The notes under the pieces are model-generated. The model was given only the letters and a program-made list of their open reading frames with translations, did not search any database and had not been told where the DNA came from. From Heliobacteriaceae bacterium (GTDB lineage: Bacteria > Cyanobacteriota > Vampirovibrionia > Gastranaerophilales > Gastranaerophilaceae), in contig JAISCP010000099.1 of NCBI GenBank assembly GCA_031265495.1, positions 1 to 50,145 of the forward strand: DNA of 50,145 nucleotides. The letters run 5' to 3'. A program made the position numbers and the translations under genes. Position 1 is the stretch's first letter. Each line of letters opens with the position of its first letter. Positions 7,577 through 15,297 of the stretch are shown here, piece after piece.

Positions 7577-7939
7577 AGTAATTTGCCATCTCATGTAATA
7601 ATCCAAAATTTGTGAACTTGTTGCTGTTGCAAATGTTTCTTTAACTTTTTGGTCGCTCGGAGTTTCTTTTGGTTCATTTTTGTCTTCTAATGACCGGTTC
7701 TGAGCGGCTTGCTGCGCTGCCTGCTGTGCCTGTGCAACAAGCGCCTGAGCCTGAGCTGCTTCTTCATGTCTGCGCAGTTTTTCTTTATCCGCTGCCATTG
7801 AGCCTGTGGGTTCAATGCCGTTTTTGTTTAACTCTTCTAAAACCTTACTCCACTCGTTATAATCGACTTTATCCTGATATGATGCGCTTGCGGCACGCGC
7901 TTTTTTTATTTCGTCAATTTCGTCAATTTTTTGTACCAT
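7574..7939 (-). CDS. hypothetical Ala/Gln-rich protein
   Basis: A 121-residue protein without a family I recognise. It has a strong AGGAGGG Shine-Dalgarno 4-5 nt before the ATG. The first 45 residues are charged (VQKIDEIDEIKKARAAS). Residues ~58-80 (EEAAQAQALVAQAQQAAQQAAQ) form a probable coiled-coil or long helix. The C-terminus ends DYYMRWQIT. There is no signal peptide or membrane segment. It is convergent with trmD and shares its terminator. The 5' leader contains an inverted repeat GAGGGCT/AGCCCTC (about 7963-7999). Confidence 0.7.
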   Translation of the reverse strand: MVQKIDEIDEIKKARAASASYQDKVDYNEWSKVLEELNKNGIEPTGSMAADKEKLRRHEEAAQAQALVAQAQQAAQQAAQNRSLEDKNEPKETPSDQKVKETFATATSSQILDYYMRWQIT

Positions 7940-8173
7940 AATACCCTCCTGCGTCGTGAGGGCTGTCGATGCCGCACTTTAGACATCATTTAGCCCTCCG
8001 ATTCGCATATCGCTTACATATTATAAGTATTTTATTCCCGCCGGATTTCAAAGATTAAACTTTTTGTAACGCTTCTTAATAGAAGGTGAATAAGTGAACA
8101 AGAGGGAACAGAGTTAAAGGGTTGAAAATACTAGCTTCCGGCCCCTAACCACCGGTCTCTGATAAGGTCGAAA

Positions 8174-8392
8174 TCAGAGCTTAAAACTAAACAGCTCTGC
8201 CATATTCATATTAAATGTTCTTGCTATTTGCAGAAGCGTTGTATAACGCGGATCACTGACTCCGCATTCAATGCAGCTTATTGAGCGCCTTGACAGACCG
8301 GCGAGTTCGGCAAATTCTTCCTGGGAAATATTCCTCTTCATCCTTTCAAGCCGGATTTTATGTCCCAATGTTAATAATTCATCATGTTTCAT
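8174..8392 (-). CDS. XRE-family helix-turn-helix regulator
   Basis: A 72-residue single-domain Cro/cI-type DNA-binding protein. GHKIRLERMKRNISQEEFAELAGLSRRSISCIECG is the canonical helix 1-4 region, and LLQIARTFNMNMAELF is helix 5. It is divergently transcribed from the prepilin-like gene 105 bp away, with a TGTGAT..ATCACA dyad between them, so regulation of that neighbour or of itself is plausible but unproven. Small repressors of this size normally bind as dimers. Confidence 0.9.
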   Translation of the reverse strand: MKHDELLTLGHKIRLERMKRNISQEEFAELAGLSRRSISCIECGVSDPRYTTLLQIARTFNMNMAELFSFKL

Positions 8393-8409
8393 TCATCAAT
8401 ATTAAGTTA

Positions 8410-8438
8410 TTGACAAAAATAACTCTATGCTCTATTGT
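8410..8438 (+). promoter_or_regulatory. promoter of the prepilin-like gene
   Basis: Consensus TTGACA (8410-8415), 17-bp spacer and TATTGT (8433-8438), giving a leader of ~50 nt before the ATG at 8498. Confidence 0.75.
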
Positions 8439-8443
8439 TTATA

Positions 8444-8463
8444 TGTGATAATTAAACATCACA
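8444..8463. promoter_or_regulatory. TGTGAT-N8-ATCACA dyad
   Basis: A perfect 6-bp dyad lies at the expected transcription start of the prepilin-like gene, in the divergent gap shared with the XRE regulator. Its half-sites resemble CRP half-sites, but the spacing (TGTGA-N10-TCACA) is four bases too long for CRP/FNR. A site for the adjacent XRE protein is the simplest guess. Confidence 0.4.
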
Positions 8464-8497
8464 AAAATGCAGAAAAGCACACAGAAAAGAGGTAAAG

Positions 8498-9160
8498 ATG
8501 AAAAAATACGGTTTTACGCTGGCGGAAGTACTAATAACTCTTGCTGTCATTGGTGTTGTGGCAGCGCTTACCATGCCGGCGCTGGTTTCAAATTATAGAA
8601 AAAATGTTGTTGTTACAAGAATGAAAAAATTTTACAGCGTGTTTTCTCAGGCTTTTAAGCTGCTTGAGGCGCAAGAAGGGGATTTAGAGAATATTCCGGT
8701 GCCTGAAATTGACCATAATTCAGACTCTCTTAGAGATTGGTGGAGTACATATTTGGCAAAATATGTTCAGGGAGAATACCCTGACAGTAAAAACGGATGG
8801 TTCCTCATAAAGCTTAATGACGGCAGCGGTGCGGGAATTAAATCCTACAGCCAAATGCGCAACGGGAAATTAGGTATGCAGGTAGTTTTTTGCGTTGATT
8901 ATAATAAATGCCTTAAAGATGATTTTAACACTACCGCCACTTCCGGCGGCAGTACTGACGGAAGAAATTCGTTTACTTTTGTAATTAATCCCGACGGCAA
9001 ATTTACTCATGCTGCAGAAAACAGGACGCGCAGTGAGCTTTTAAATGATAATCAATATGGATGTTCGGTGAGTACAGGTAATCACGCGCACAGATTTTGT
9101 TCAGCTTTAATCATGCATGACGGATGGCAAATTTCTGATGATTATCCGGTTAAATTTTAA
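8498..9160 (+). CDS. type IV pilin / pseudopilin-like protein
   Basis: A 220-residue protein with a type III (prepilin) signal: MKKYG followed by FTLAEVLITLAVIGVVAALTM, where cleavage after G5 would expose an N-methylated Phe and leave Glu at mature position 5. The long hydrophobic helix continues into SNYRKNVVVTRMKKFYSVFSQAFKL. The rest is a globular domain with late cysteines (C..NKCLKD, YGCS, RFCS) and FVINPDGK. Such proteins need PilD and a type II secretion/type IV pilus machine, none of which is encoded here. The ribosome-binding site is AGAGG. It is a lone gene between the XRE regulator and infA. Confidence 0.88.
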   Translation: MKKYGFTLAEVLITLAVIGVVAALTMPALVSNYRKNVVVTRMKKFYSVFSQAFKLLEAQEGDLENIPVPEIDHNSDSLRDWWSTYLAKYVQGEYPDSKNGWFLIKLNDGSGAGIKSYSQMRNGKLGMQVVFCVDYNKCLKDDFNTTATSGGSTDGRNSFTFVINPDGKFTHAAENRTRSELLNDNQYGCSVSTGNHAHRFCSALIMHDGWQISDDYPVKF

Positions 9161-9256
9161 TTATATAGTCCGGTCAGGCTGTCTGATGTTTTTATAAAAA
9201 TTAAATTATTAGAAATATTAAGAAAAATTTACAAATCAGACGTAAAGTTGCTTATG

Positions 9257-9307
9257 GCGGCTTGTTTAAACAAGCGGATAAAGCTTGTTTGTGTGCCGTT
9301 TTTATAA
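9257..9307 (+). terminator. possible terminator after the pilin-like gene
   Basis: Nested hairpins: AAACAAGC-GGATAAA-GCTTGTTT is an 8-bp stem, flanked by CGGC...GCCG and followed by TTTTTAT. The palindrome GCTTGTTTAAACAAGC overlaps it. It lies ~100 bp after the pilin stop codon and ~110 bp before infA. Confidence 0.45.
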
Positions 9308-9414
9308 AAACAATCACCATGTCGCTCTAAAATATCCTGCCCGGACTCTCTAAAACGCTTGCAATTAATAATTTAGCGAATATGATATTAATGTACGAGC
9401 CGAATGAGGAATTC

Positions 9415-9630
9415 ATGTCAAAAGACGTTATCGAAATAGAAGGTACCATTATTGAATCAATGCCGAATGCAATGTTTCGTGTAAAATTAGAAAACGGTCA
9501 TGAAATTCTCGCACACATTTCGGGCAAAATCAGAAAAAACTTTATAAGAATTTTACCCGGCGACAAGGTAAAGGTTGAAATGACGCCTTACGACCTGTCA
9601 AGAGGCAGAATAACATTCAGGCTCAAGTAA
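9415..9630 (+). CDS. infA: translation initiation factor IF-1
   Basis: IF-1 binds the 30S A site during initiation. The 71-residue OB-fold protein [20 protein letters not shown]...[39 protein letters not shown] matches the family throughout. The ORF track starts 33 nt earlier; the ATG at 9415 has ATGAGGA 5 nt upstream and the standard MSK start. It heads the ribosomal-protein cluster. The genes usually upstream (secY, adk, map) are absent, a pilin gene sitting there instead. Confidence 0.96.
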   Translation: MSKDVIEIEGTIIESMPNAMFRVKLENGHEILAHISGKIRKNFIRILPGDKVKVEMTPYDLSRGRITFRLK

Positions 9631-9660
9631 TTTTGAAAATAAAAGCAGCTTTAAGAGCTG

Positions 9661-9864
9661 AACGGTTGAAAAATTGCTAAGCGCGTTCATCAAAACAAGC
9701 AAAACAGGTGCGAAGGGAAAAGTCCAAAGGTAGCGCAAAAAGTTCCAAAAGAATCCCCTGAGTGCGTAAAGCCAAGTAAAGCCGGCAACACGACAGCAAA
9801 ATAAGTAACAAGTAAATAAAAGAAAGGCGGCATTACGACAATCGTAAGCTGTATTAAAAAAGAA
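9661..9864 (+). repeat. repeat-filled spacer infA-rpmJ
   Basis: The A-rich spacer has modules that recur in the other spacers of this operon, in the order C-D-B. C is gttcatcaaaacaagcaaaacaggtgcgaaggg, D is ccctgagtgcgtaaagccaa.taaagccgg, and B is gaaaggcggcattacgacaatcgtaagctg, ending ~15 nt before the rpmJ ATG. No ORF is credible on either strand. Confidence 0.8.
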
Positions 9865-9981
9865 ATGAAAGTACGTTCATCAGTAAAACCCATGTGCGAT
9901 AAGTGCAAGGTTATAAAAAGAAAAGGCAGGATTGCCGTAATTTGTGAAGTCAACCCCAAGCACAAGCAAAGACAGGGGTAG
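9865..9981 (+). CDS. rpmJ: 50S ribosomal protein L36
   Basis: A 38-codon gene missing from the ORF track. The translation [20 protein letters not shown] continues [18 protein letters not shown] and ends TAG. It is the zinc-binding (C+) form, with ligands C11, C14, C27 and H33. Position between infA and rpsM is the conserved one in bacteria and plastids. No strong Shine-Dalgarno is present; the start is preceded by ttaaaaaagaa, like the neighbouring repeat-led genes. Confidence 0.97.
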   Translation: MKVRSSVKPMCDKCKVIKRKGRIAVICEVNPKHKQRQG

Positions 9982-9987
9982 GCAAAG

Positions 9988-10260
9988 CAGTTGAAGGGTT
10001 TAAAAATCGTTAAGCATGTTCAACAAAACAAGCAAAACAGATAGGTAACAGCTGACAAAAGCCGATAAAGGTAAAGCCAATAACAAACAAGATAAAAACA
10101 TAAAAAGGCGATAACACCAACATTGACTTGAAAGGGCATAAAAAGCAAAAGAGACAGGTAACAACCGGCAGAAGCCGGACTAAGTAAATTTGTAAAAGGC
10201 GAAGTACATAAACATTTACTTGAGACGAACAAAAAAAAACTTGAAAGGGTATAAAAAGAA
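9988..10260 (+). repeat. repeat-filled spacer rpmJ-rpsM
   Basis: Two tandem diverged units of ~110 bp. Each has aagcaaaa.aga.aggtaacaNcNgNcaNaagccg followed by a copy of acttgaaagggtataaaaag (10127-10147 and 10239-10259). The second copy runs directly into the rpsM ATG. The opening gttgaagggtttaaaaatcgttaagcatgttcaac is repeated at ~11376. Confidence 0.8.
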
Positions 10261-10626
10261 ATGGCAAGATTAGCAGGGGTGGATTTACCCCGTAACAAGA
10301 GAATTATAGTAGCATTGACCTACATCTACGGCGTAGGCCCGTCAAGAAGCGCCAAAATTCTGGATGCTGCAAAGATTTCACCTGATTTGAGAACAGACAA
10401 CCTGACAGATGAAGATATTAAAGTATTACGTGAAGAACTGTCGCATTATAATATTGAAGGTGATTTGAGACGTGAAGTTACGATGAATATCAAGCGTCTT
10501 CAGGAAATAGGCTCTTACAGAGGTATGCGCCACAAACGCAATCTTCCGGTAAGAGGACAGCGGACAAAAACTAACGCAAGAACCCGCCGCGGCAAAAAAG
10601 GGTTGGCGATTACCAAGAAAAAGTAA
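10261..10626 (+). CDS. rpsM: 30S ribosomal protein S13
   Basis: Head protein of the 30S subunit contacting 5S/L5 and P-site t[44 protein letters not shown], and the C-terminal [28 protein letters not shown] are diagnostic; 121 residues is normal. The only plausible ribosome-binding element is AAAGGG about 10-15 nt upstream, part of a module that recurs in the spacers. Confidence 0.97.
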   Translation: MARLAGVDLPRNKRIIVALTYIYGVGPSRSAKILDAAKISPDLRTDNLTDEDIKVLREELSHYNIEGDLRREVTMNIKRLQEIGSYRGMRHKRNLPVRGQRTKTNARTRRGKKGLAITKKK

Positions 10627-10639
10627 TTTAGAGACTAGG

Positions 10640-10978
10640 GGTTAGAGACTAGAAACTAGTGTGAACCGTTCAGCATAACAAGCAGAGCAGACAGGTAACA
10701 ACCGGCAGAAGCCGATAATATAGAAATTTTGAAACAAGTTCAGAATGACATGACAAGGCGAAAACACTAACGTTAACTTGAAAGGGTATAAAAAACAAAA
10801 CAGGCAGGTAGTAACTGATAAAAGCCGGTTTTGTGTAAAATCAACAAAATTCAGGTAAATTTTGAAAAAGGCGACAGAATTAAAATTGACTTGAAAGGGT
10901 ATAAAAAGCAAAATAAGTAACAAGTAAATAAAAGAAAGGCGGCATTACGATAACCGTAAGCTGAAATAGAAAAAAGAA
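10640..10978 (+). repeat. repeat-filled spacer rpsM-rpsK
   Basis: Two tandem units (period ~113 bp) of the type seen before rpsM: acaggtaacaaccggcagaagccg...acttgaaagggtataaaaa (10693-10793) and acaggcaggtagtaactgataaaagccgg...gacttgaaagggtataaaaag (10800-10908). Module B (gaaaggcggcattacgataaccgtaagctg) then ends ~17 nt before rpsK. A rearranged dispersed palindrome (tttgaaacaagttcagaatgac) is embedded at ~10728. Confidence 0.8.
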
Positions 10979-11365
10979 ATGGCGAGACCACAAAAAGCAA
11001 AGAAAAAGGAAAAGAAAAATGTATTGCAGGGAGTTGTGCATATACAATCGACTTTCAATAATACAATAGTAACTTCTACCGACACACAGGGAAATGCTAT
11101 TGCTTGGGCAACGGCAGGAGCGGCCGGATTTAAAGGCGCAAGAAAGGGTACTCCTTTTGCGGCGCAGTCAGCAGCGGAATCCGTAGCGAAAAAATCTATT
11201 GATCAGGGTATGAAGAAAGTTGAAGTTCATATCAAAGGTCCGGGTTCGGGCAGGGAAACAGCTATTAGAGCTATTCAGGCAGCGGGATTAGAGATTACTT
11301 TAATCAAGGATGTAACCCCTATTCCTCACAACGGGTGCCGTCCGCCGAAAAAACGGCGGGTATAA
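10979..11365 (+). CDS. rpsK: 30S ribosomal protein S11
   Basis: Platform protein of the 30S subunit. [46 protein letters not shown] and the C-terminal [18 protein letters not shown] are highly conserved S11 features. Length is 128 residues. It is preceded by the repeat module and a poor Shine-Dalgarno (aaaaaagaa). Confidence 0.97.
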   Translation: MARPQKAKKKEKKNVLQGVVHIQSTFNNTIVTSTDTQGNAIAWATAGAAGFKGARKGTPFAAQSAAESVAKKSIDQGMKKVEVHIKGPGSGRETAIRAIQAAGLEITLIKDVTPIPHNGCRPPKKRRV

Positions 11366-11915
11366 TGGTTGAATAGTTGAAGGGTTTAAAAACCGTTAAG
11401 CATGTTCAACAAAACAAGCAAAGCAGGCCGGCGGCAAAAGGTAAAACTAACTTGAAAGGGTATAAAAAACAAAATTCAGGTAAATTTTGAAAAAGGCGAC
11501 AGAATTAAAATTGACTTGAAAGGGTATAAAAAAGTGATAGGTAAAAAAAATGAAAGGCGGCGCTAAGGCAATCGTTAAACGCGTTCAACCAAAAAAGCAA
11601 AACAGATGCGAGCGGATAAGGTTTACAGATATAAATAAAGAACAGAAAAATACCACGAGTGCGTAAAAGCAAATAGAGCCGGTAGTTCGATAGTAAAAAA
11701 AAGTGACAGGTAAATAAAATGAAAGGCGGCATTACAACAACTTAAAAAGCAAAACAGGTGCGAAGGGAAAAATTAAAAGAAAATAGTAAAATTTCTAAAA
11801 AAATACCCTGAGTGCGTAAAATCAAATAAAGCGGTTACATAATAGTTGTAAAAGTTTTAAAAATGTCAATAAAAGCGGTTTTTTAACAGTTGTAAGCTGA
11901 AATAGAAAGAAAGAA
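11366..11915 (+). repeat. repeat-filled spacer rpsK-rpsD (550 bp)
   Basis: The longest spacer of the operon. It contains two copies of acttgaaagggtataaaaa (11449-11468, 11513-11531), then B-C-D-B-C-D modules with a period of ~170 bp (for example aaaagcaaaacagatgcgagcgg at ~11592 and aaaagcaaaacaggtgcgaaggg at ~11747; gagtgcgtaaaagcaaatagagccgg and gagtgcgtaaaatcaaataaagcgg). It closes with gttgtaagctgaaatagaaag before rpsD. The track's ORFs here are low-complexity shadows. Confidence 0.8.
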
Positions 11916-12518
11916 ATGGCAAGATACACAGGACCAACAAACAAATTATTCCGTAATTACGGTGTGAAAGATTTATCAAACAGAAAGCTCACTTCTTCAA
12001 TGCGCCAAAGCCCTTCGGGTCAGCATGGCGCGGTAAGAAAGAAACTTTCTGAATATGCAATTCATTTGAATGAAAAACAAAAAATCAGACTTACCTATCT
12101 GGTAAGCGAAAAGCAGTTTGCGAAATATTACAAAGAAGCTGCAAGAAAAAAAGGCGTAACAGGCGCCATCCTGCTTCAGCTTCTGGAATCCAGACTGGAT
12201 AATGTTCTGTACAGAGCAGGGTTTGGTGTTACCCGCAAGCAGACAAGACAAGTCGTTAACCACGGACATGTTCTTGTTAACGGCAAAAAAGTTGATATCC
12301 CGTCTTACCTTGTTAAACAGGGCGATGTAGTAACAGTTAAGTCAAAGAGTTCCGATTATGTTAAAAGCGTTCAGAGCTTAATTGATTTGGCCTGTGCTCC
12401 GGCATGGATGACAATTGATAAAGACGCTCAAAAAATCACTTTTGACAGAGCGCCGGAAAGAGAAGAACTTGATCCGGATATTAAAGAGCAGTTAGTTATT
12501 GAGTACTATTCAAAATAG
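11916..12518 (+). CDS. rpsD: 30S ribosomal protein S4
   Basis: Primary 16S rRNA-binding assembly protein. It has MARYTGPTNKLFRNYG, GQHG..RKKLSEYAIHLNEKQK, and the S4 RNA-binding domain RLDNVLYRAGFGVTRKQTRQVVNHGHVLVNGKKVDIPS. N-terminal zinc-ligand cysteines are absent, so this is the zinc-free type. Its position between rpsK and rpoA is usual in many bacteria but not in most cyanobacteria, where rpsD lies elsewhere. S4 represses its operon in some bacteria; no pseudoknot was established here. Confidence 0.97.
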   Translation: MARYTGPTNKLFRNYGVKDLSNRKLTSSMRQSPSGQHGAVRKKLSEYAIHLNEKQKIRLTYLVSEKQFAKYYKEAARKKGVTGAILLQLLESRLDNVLYRAGFGVTRKQTRQVVNHGHVLVNGKKVDIPSYLVKQGDVVTVKSKSSDYVKSVQSLIDLACAPAWMTIDKDAQKITFDRAPEREELDPDIKEQLVIEYYSK

Positions 12519-12538
12519 AAGTTAGGAGAAATAAAAAC

Positions 12539-13519
12539 ATGGAATTAAAAATCAAAAATGTTAATACTACAACCAGTTCAGATGGTTCTCAATACGGGAA
12601 ATTCGTAATTGAACCGCTGGAAAAAGGTTTTGGTACAACGATAGGCAATTCTTTGAGACGCGTGCTTTTGTCAAGTCTTGAAGGTACTGCCGTTACATCC
12701 GCAAGGATTGAGGGGATTACCCACGAATACACGGCTATTCCGGGTGTTCTCGAAGACGTCATTGATGTTATGCTTAACCTGAAAGGTCTGGTTGTCAAAA
12801 CAGATTCTAAAGAGGCGCAGCATTTGAGAATAGATGTTGACCGTCCGGGACCGGTACTGGCAAGCGACATTCAGCTTCCTGCCGGTGTTAAAGTGGTTAA
12901 TTCCGACTGGCTAATCGCAACAGTTGCGGACGGCGGCAGTTTCCACGCGGACATTATTGTTGAAACCGGAAAAGGTTATATTGCTAATGATGTTCCGAGA
13001 GACTCAAAAGGCGTTGCTATTGACGTTCTTCCTATTGACGCAACGTTTATGCCTATTAAACGCGTAAGCTACAATGTAGAAAGTACGCGTGTCGGAGACC
13101 AAATAGATTTTGATAAATTGACTCTGGAAATCTGCTCAAACGGTTCAACTGACGTAACTACCGCATTAAGTCAGGCGTCAAGTCTTCTTATTGACCATTT
13201 CATGCAAATATCTTCAATTACAGGCCAGCCGGCGGTTGTTCCGCCTGCGGGCAGCGTTGAAGAAACGGTCGAATGCGATGAGGAAGCTCCTACCATGACA
13301 ATTGAAGAACTTGAATTGTCCGTAAGGGCGTATAACTGCCTGAAACGTGCAAGTATTAATTCAATGCAGGAGTTGTTGAGAAAATCCGAGCATGACTTGT
13401 TGAATATTAAAAACTTTGGTAAAAAATCATCGGATGAGGTTATTGAAAGACTCCACCACTTTGGTTTAGATCTTCTTCCAAACCCCGAAACCGATGATGA
13501 GCCTGTTGGCAGTGTGTAA
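12539..13519 (+). CDS. rpoA: DNA-directed RNA polymerase alpha subunit
   Basis: The 326-residue alpha subunit has the dimerising N-terminal domain (YGKFVIEPLEKGFGTTIGNSLRRVLLSSLEG) and C-terminal domain (LSVRAYNCLKRASINSMQELL...NIKNFGKKSSDEVIERL) that binds UP elements and activators. The Shine-Dalgarno TTAGGAG lies 10 nt before the ATG. The gap to rpsD is only 20 bp and lacks the repeats that fill the neighbouring spacers. Confidence 0.98.
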   Translation: MELKIKNVNTTTSSDGSQYGKFVIEPLEKGFGTTIGNSLRRVLLSSLEGTAVTSARIEGITHEYTAIPGVLEDVIDVMLNLKGLVVKTDSKEAQHLRIDVDRPGPVLASDIQLPAGVKVVNSDWLIATVADGGSFHADIIVETGKGYIANDVPRDSKGVAIDVLPIDATFMPIKRVSYNVESTRVGDQIDFDKLTLEICSNGSTDVTTALSQASSLLIDHFMQISSITGQPAVVPPAGSVEETVECDEEAPTMTIEELELSVRAYNCLKRASINSMQELLRKSEHDLLNIKNFGKKSSDEVIERLHHFGLDLLPNPETDDEPVGSV

Positions 13520-13679
13520 CAAACAATAACCCCCCTCACAGGGAAAAATAAAATAAATAATAATAAAATGAAAGGCGGCTTACGATAATCGTTAAGTACG
13601 TTCACCCAAACATCAACAAAGTTTAGGTAAACTTTGGAAAAGGCGTACAATACGAAAATCTGGAGTTGTATTAAAAAAA
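13520..13679 (+). repeat. repeat-filled spacer rpoA-rplQ
   Basis: A shorter (160 bp) spacer with one module B copy (aaatgaaaggcggcttacgataatcgttaag, ~13567-13595), a C-like gttcacccaaacatcaac, and the inner piece caaagtttaggtaaactttggaaaaggcg also seen at ~10848 and ~11473 (caaaattcaggtaaattttgaaaaaggcg). It ends gttgtattaaaaaaa before the ATG, as before rpmJ. Confidence 0.75.
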
Positions 13680-14108
13680 ATGAGACACCAATGTAAAGTA
13701 CATAAGTTAGGAAAAGCGCAGGATCAGAGAAAAGCATTACTGCGTGCTTTAGCAACCGAGCTTTTCACTTACGGCGAAATAAAAACAACAATGGCGCGCG
13801 CAAAAGCGCTCAGACCTTATGCGGAAGAACTAATCACCCTCGCCAAAAGAGGTGATTTACACGCAAGACGGCACGCCGCTAAGTTCATTTATGATAAAGA
13901 AATAGGTCAGTATATGGACTTAACTACCGGCGAAGTATTTGAAGCGCCGCCGGCAGATAAAAAATCAGCGCCTCAAACCGTGCTGAGAAAATTATTCGCT
14001 GTTATCGGTAAAAAATATTCCGAACGGCAAGGCGGCTATACAAGAATATACCGTTTACCGCCAAGACGCGGCGATGCGGCGGAAATGGCATTAATCCAGC
14101 TGGTATAA
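13680..14108 (+). CDS. rplQ: 50S ribosomal protein L17
   Basis: [58 protein letters not shown] is diagnostic for L17. At 142 residues it is longer than the usual ~116-120 owing to an insertion of about 25 residues ([21 protein letters not shown]) between the conserved HARRHA helix and the [19 protein letters not shown] block. The stop codon overlaps the truA start (TAATG). Confidence 0.96.
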   Translation: MRHQCKVHKLGKAQDQRKALLRALATELFTYGEIKTTMARAKALRPYAEELITLAKRGDLHARRHAAKFIYDKEIGQYMDLTTGEVFEAPPADKKSAPQTVLRKLFAVIGKKYSERQGGYTRIYRLPPRRGDAAEMALIQLV

Positions 14109-14842
14109 TGCGCTATTCCGTTCAAGTTCAGTATGTAGGCAAAAATTATGCAGGCAGCCAGTATCAGCCTGATGTCCCGACAATACAAAACGAACTTGAA
14201 AAAGCAATCCGAACTTTGATAAACGAAAATAAAAGATTTAAAACAGTCTTTTCCGGAAGAACCGATGCAGGTGTAAATTCAGCCGGGCAGGTAGTTCATT
14301 TTGACTTAGATAAAAATATTGTTGCTTCAAATTTTGTCTATTCATTAAATGAAATCCTTCCCGATGATATATCTGTTTCGGATTTGAAAGAAGTATCTCC
14401 TGAGTTTCACGCTCAAAAATCCGCTAAATCACGCCGCTATCGGTATGAACTTATCAACCGTAAGCATAAAAATGCTTTTGACGGAGATTTGTTGAGAGTG
14501 AAATACGATGTTAACTTAGAGCGAATGCAAGAATCGTTAAATTACCTGTTAGGAGAACATGATTTTTCAAGCTTCAAATCCTCCGGAACGCTTAACCCGA
14601 GCAAAGTCTGTTTTATTGAAAATGCCGTTATTCAAAAAGACGGCGATAAGATAATTGTTGAAATTACAGGAAACAGGTTTCTGTATAATATGGTGAGAAC
14701 AATTGTCGGAACCCTTCTGGAAATAGAAGGCCGTAATCTGCCTGCTGAACACATGAAAAATGTTCTTGAGGCAAAAGACCGCCGTAAAGCGGGAAAAACA
14801 GTCAGTCCTTACGGGCTGGCGCTTGTAGAAGTAAAATATTAA
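14108..14842 (+). CDS. truA: tRNA pseudouridine(38-40) synthase TruA
   Basis: Modifies U38, U39 and U40 in the tRNA anticodon arm. The catalytic motif SGRTDAGVNSAGQVVHFD contains the essential Asp; RRYRYELINR and NRFLYNMVRTIVGTLLEIE are the other conserved blocks. 244 residues is normal. Its placement between rplQ and rplM is a typical cyanobacterial/plastid-lineage order (and is also found in Gram-positives). Confidence 0.96.
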   Translation: MRYSVQVQYVGKNYAGSQYQPDVPTIQNELEKAIRTLINENKRFKTVFSGRTDAGVNSAGQVVHFDLDKNIVASNFVYSLNEILPDDISVSDLKEVSPEFHAQKSAKSRRYRYELINRKHKNAFDGDLLRVKYDVNLERMQESLNYLLGEHDFSSFKSSGTLNPSKVCFIENAVIQKDGDKIIVEITGNRFLYNMVRTIVGTLLEIEGRNLPAEHMKNVLEAKDRRKAGKTVSPYGLALVEVKY

Positions 14843-14854
14843 GGAAATAAAAAA

Positions 14855-15295
14855 ATGAAAACGTATAGTGCAAAACCTCTTGAGGTAGAACGCAAATGGT
14901 ATGTAATTGACGCTGAGGGCGAAATTCTCGGCAGACTTGCCGTGCGTATCGCCAATATCCTCAGAGGCAAAAATAAGCCTGAATATACTCCTAATGTTGA
15001 TACCGGTGATTTTGTCATTGTAATTAACGCAGATAAAGTGGCGGTTTCAGGTAAAAAAGAAACAGATAAAATTTATTACCATCACACCGGATATCCGGGC
15101 GGTTTAAAATCAGCAAGCTTTAAAGAATTAATGGAAAAAAACCCTGCGCTTGCAATCGAAAAGGCTGTTAAAGGCATGTTACAACACAATACTTTAGGCG
15201 CTCAGCAGTTTAACAAGCTCAAAGTATATGCAGGCAGCGAGCATCCGCATGCAGCGCAAAATCCGGTTATTCTTGAAAAAAAAGGAGGTAAATAA
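14855..15295 (+). CDS. rplM: 50S ribosomal protein L13
   Basis: [61 protein letters not shown] and [29 protein letters not shown] identify L13. It has 146 residues and an AAGGAA ribosome-binding site. The last codons (KKGGK) double as the Shine-Dalgarno of rpsI. Confidence 0.97.
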   Translation: MKTYSAKPLEVERKWYVIDAEGEILGRLAVRIANILRGKNKPEYTPNVDTGDFVIVINADKVAVSGKKETDKIYYHHTGYPGGLKSASFKELMEKNPALAIEKAVKGMLQHNTLGAQQFNKLKVYAGSEHPHAAQNPVILEKKGGK

Positions 15296-15297
15296 TT

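Noticed and set aside
8444-8463. CRP-binding site
   Set aside because: The half-sites fit, but the spacing is N10 between TGTGA and TCACA instead of N6, so I report only a dyad.
9690-11732. Several minus-strand Phe/Leu/Cys-rich ORFs (9690-9965, 10010-10298, 10642-10923, 11505-11732)
   Set aside because: They are antisense to the A-rich repeat spacers; their similarity to each other reflects the DNA repeats, and they overlap rpmJ or run against the operon without ribosome-binding sites.
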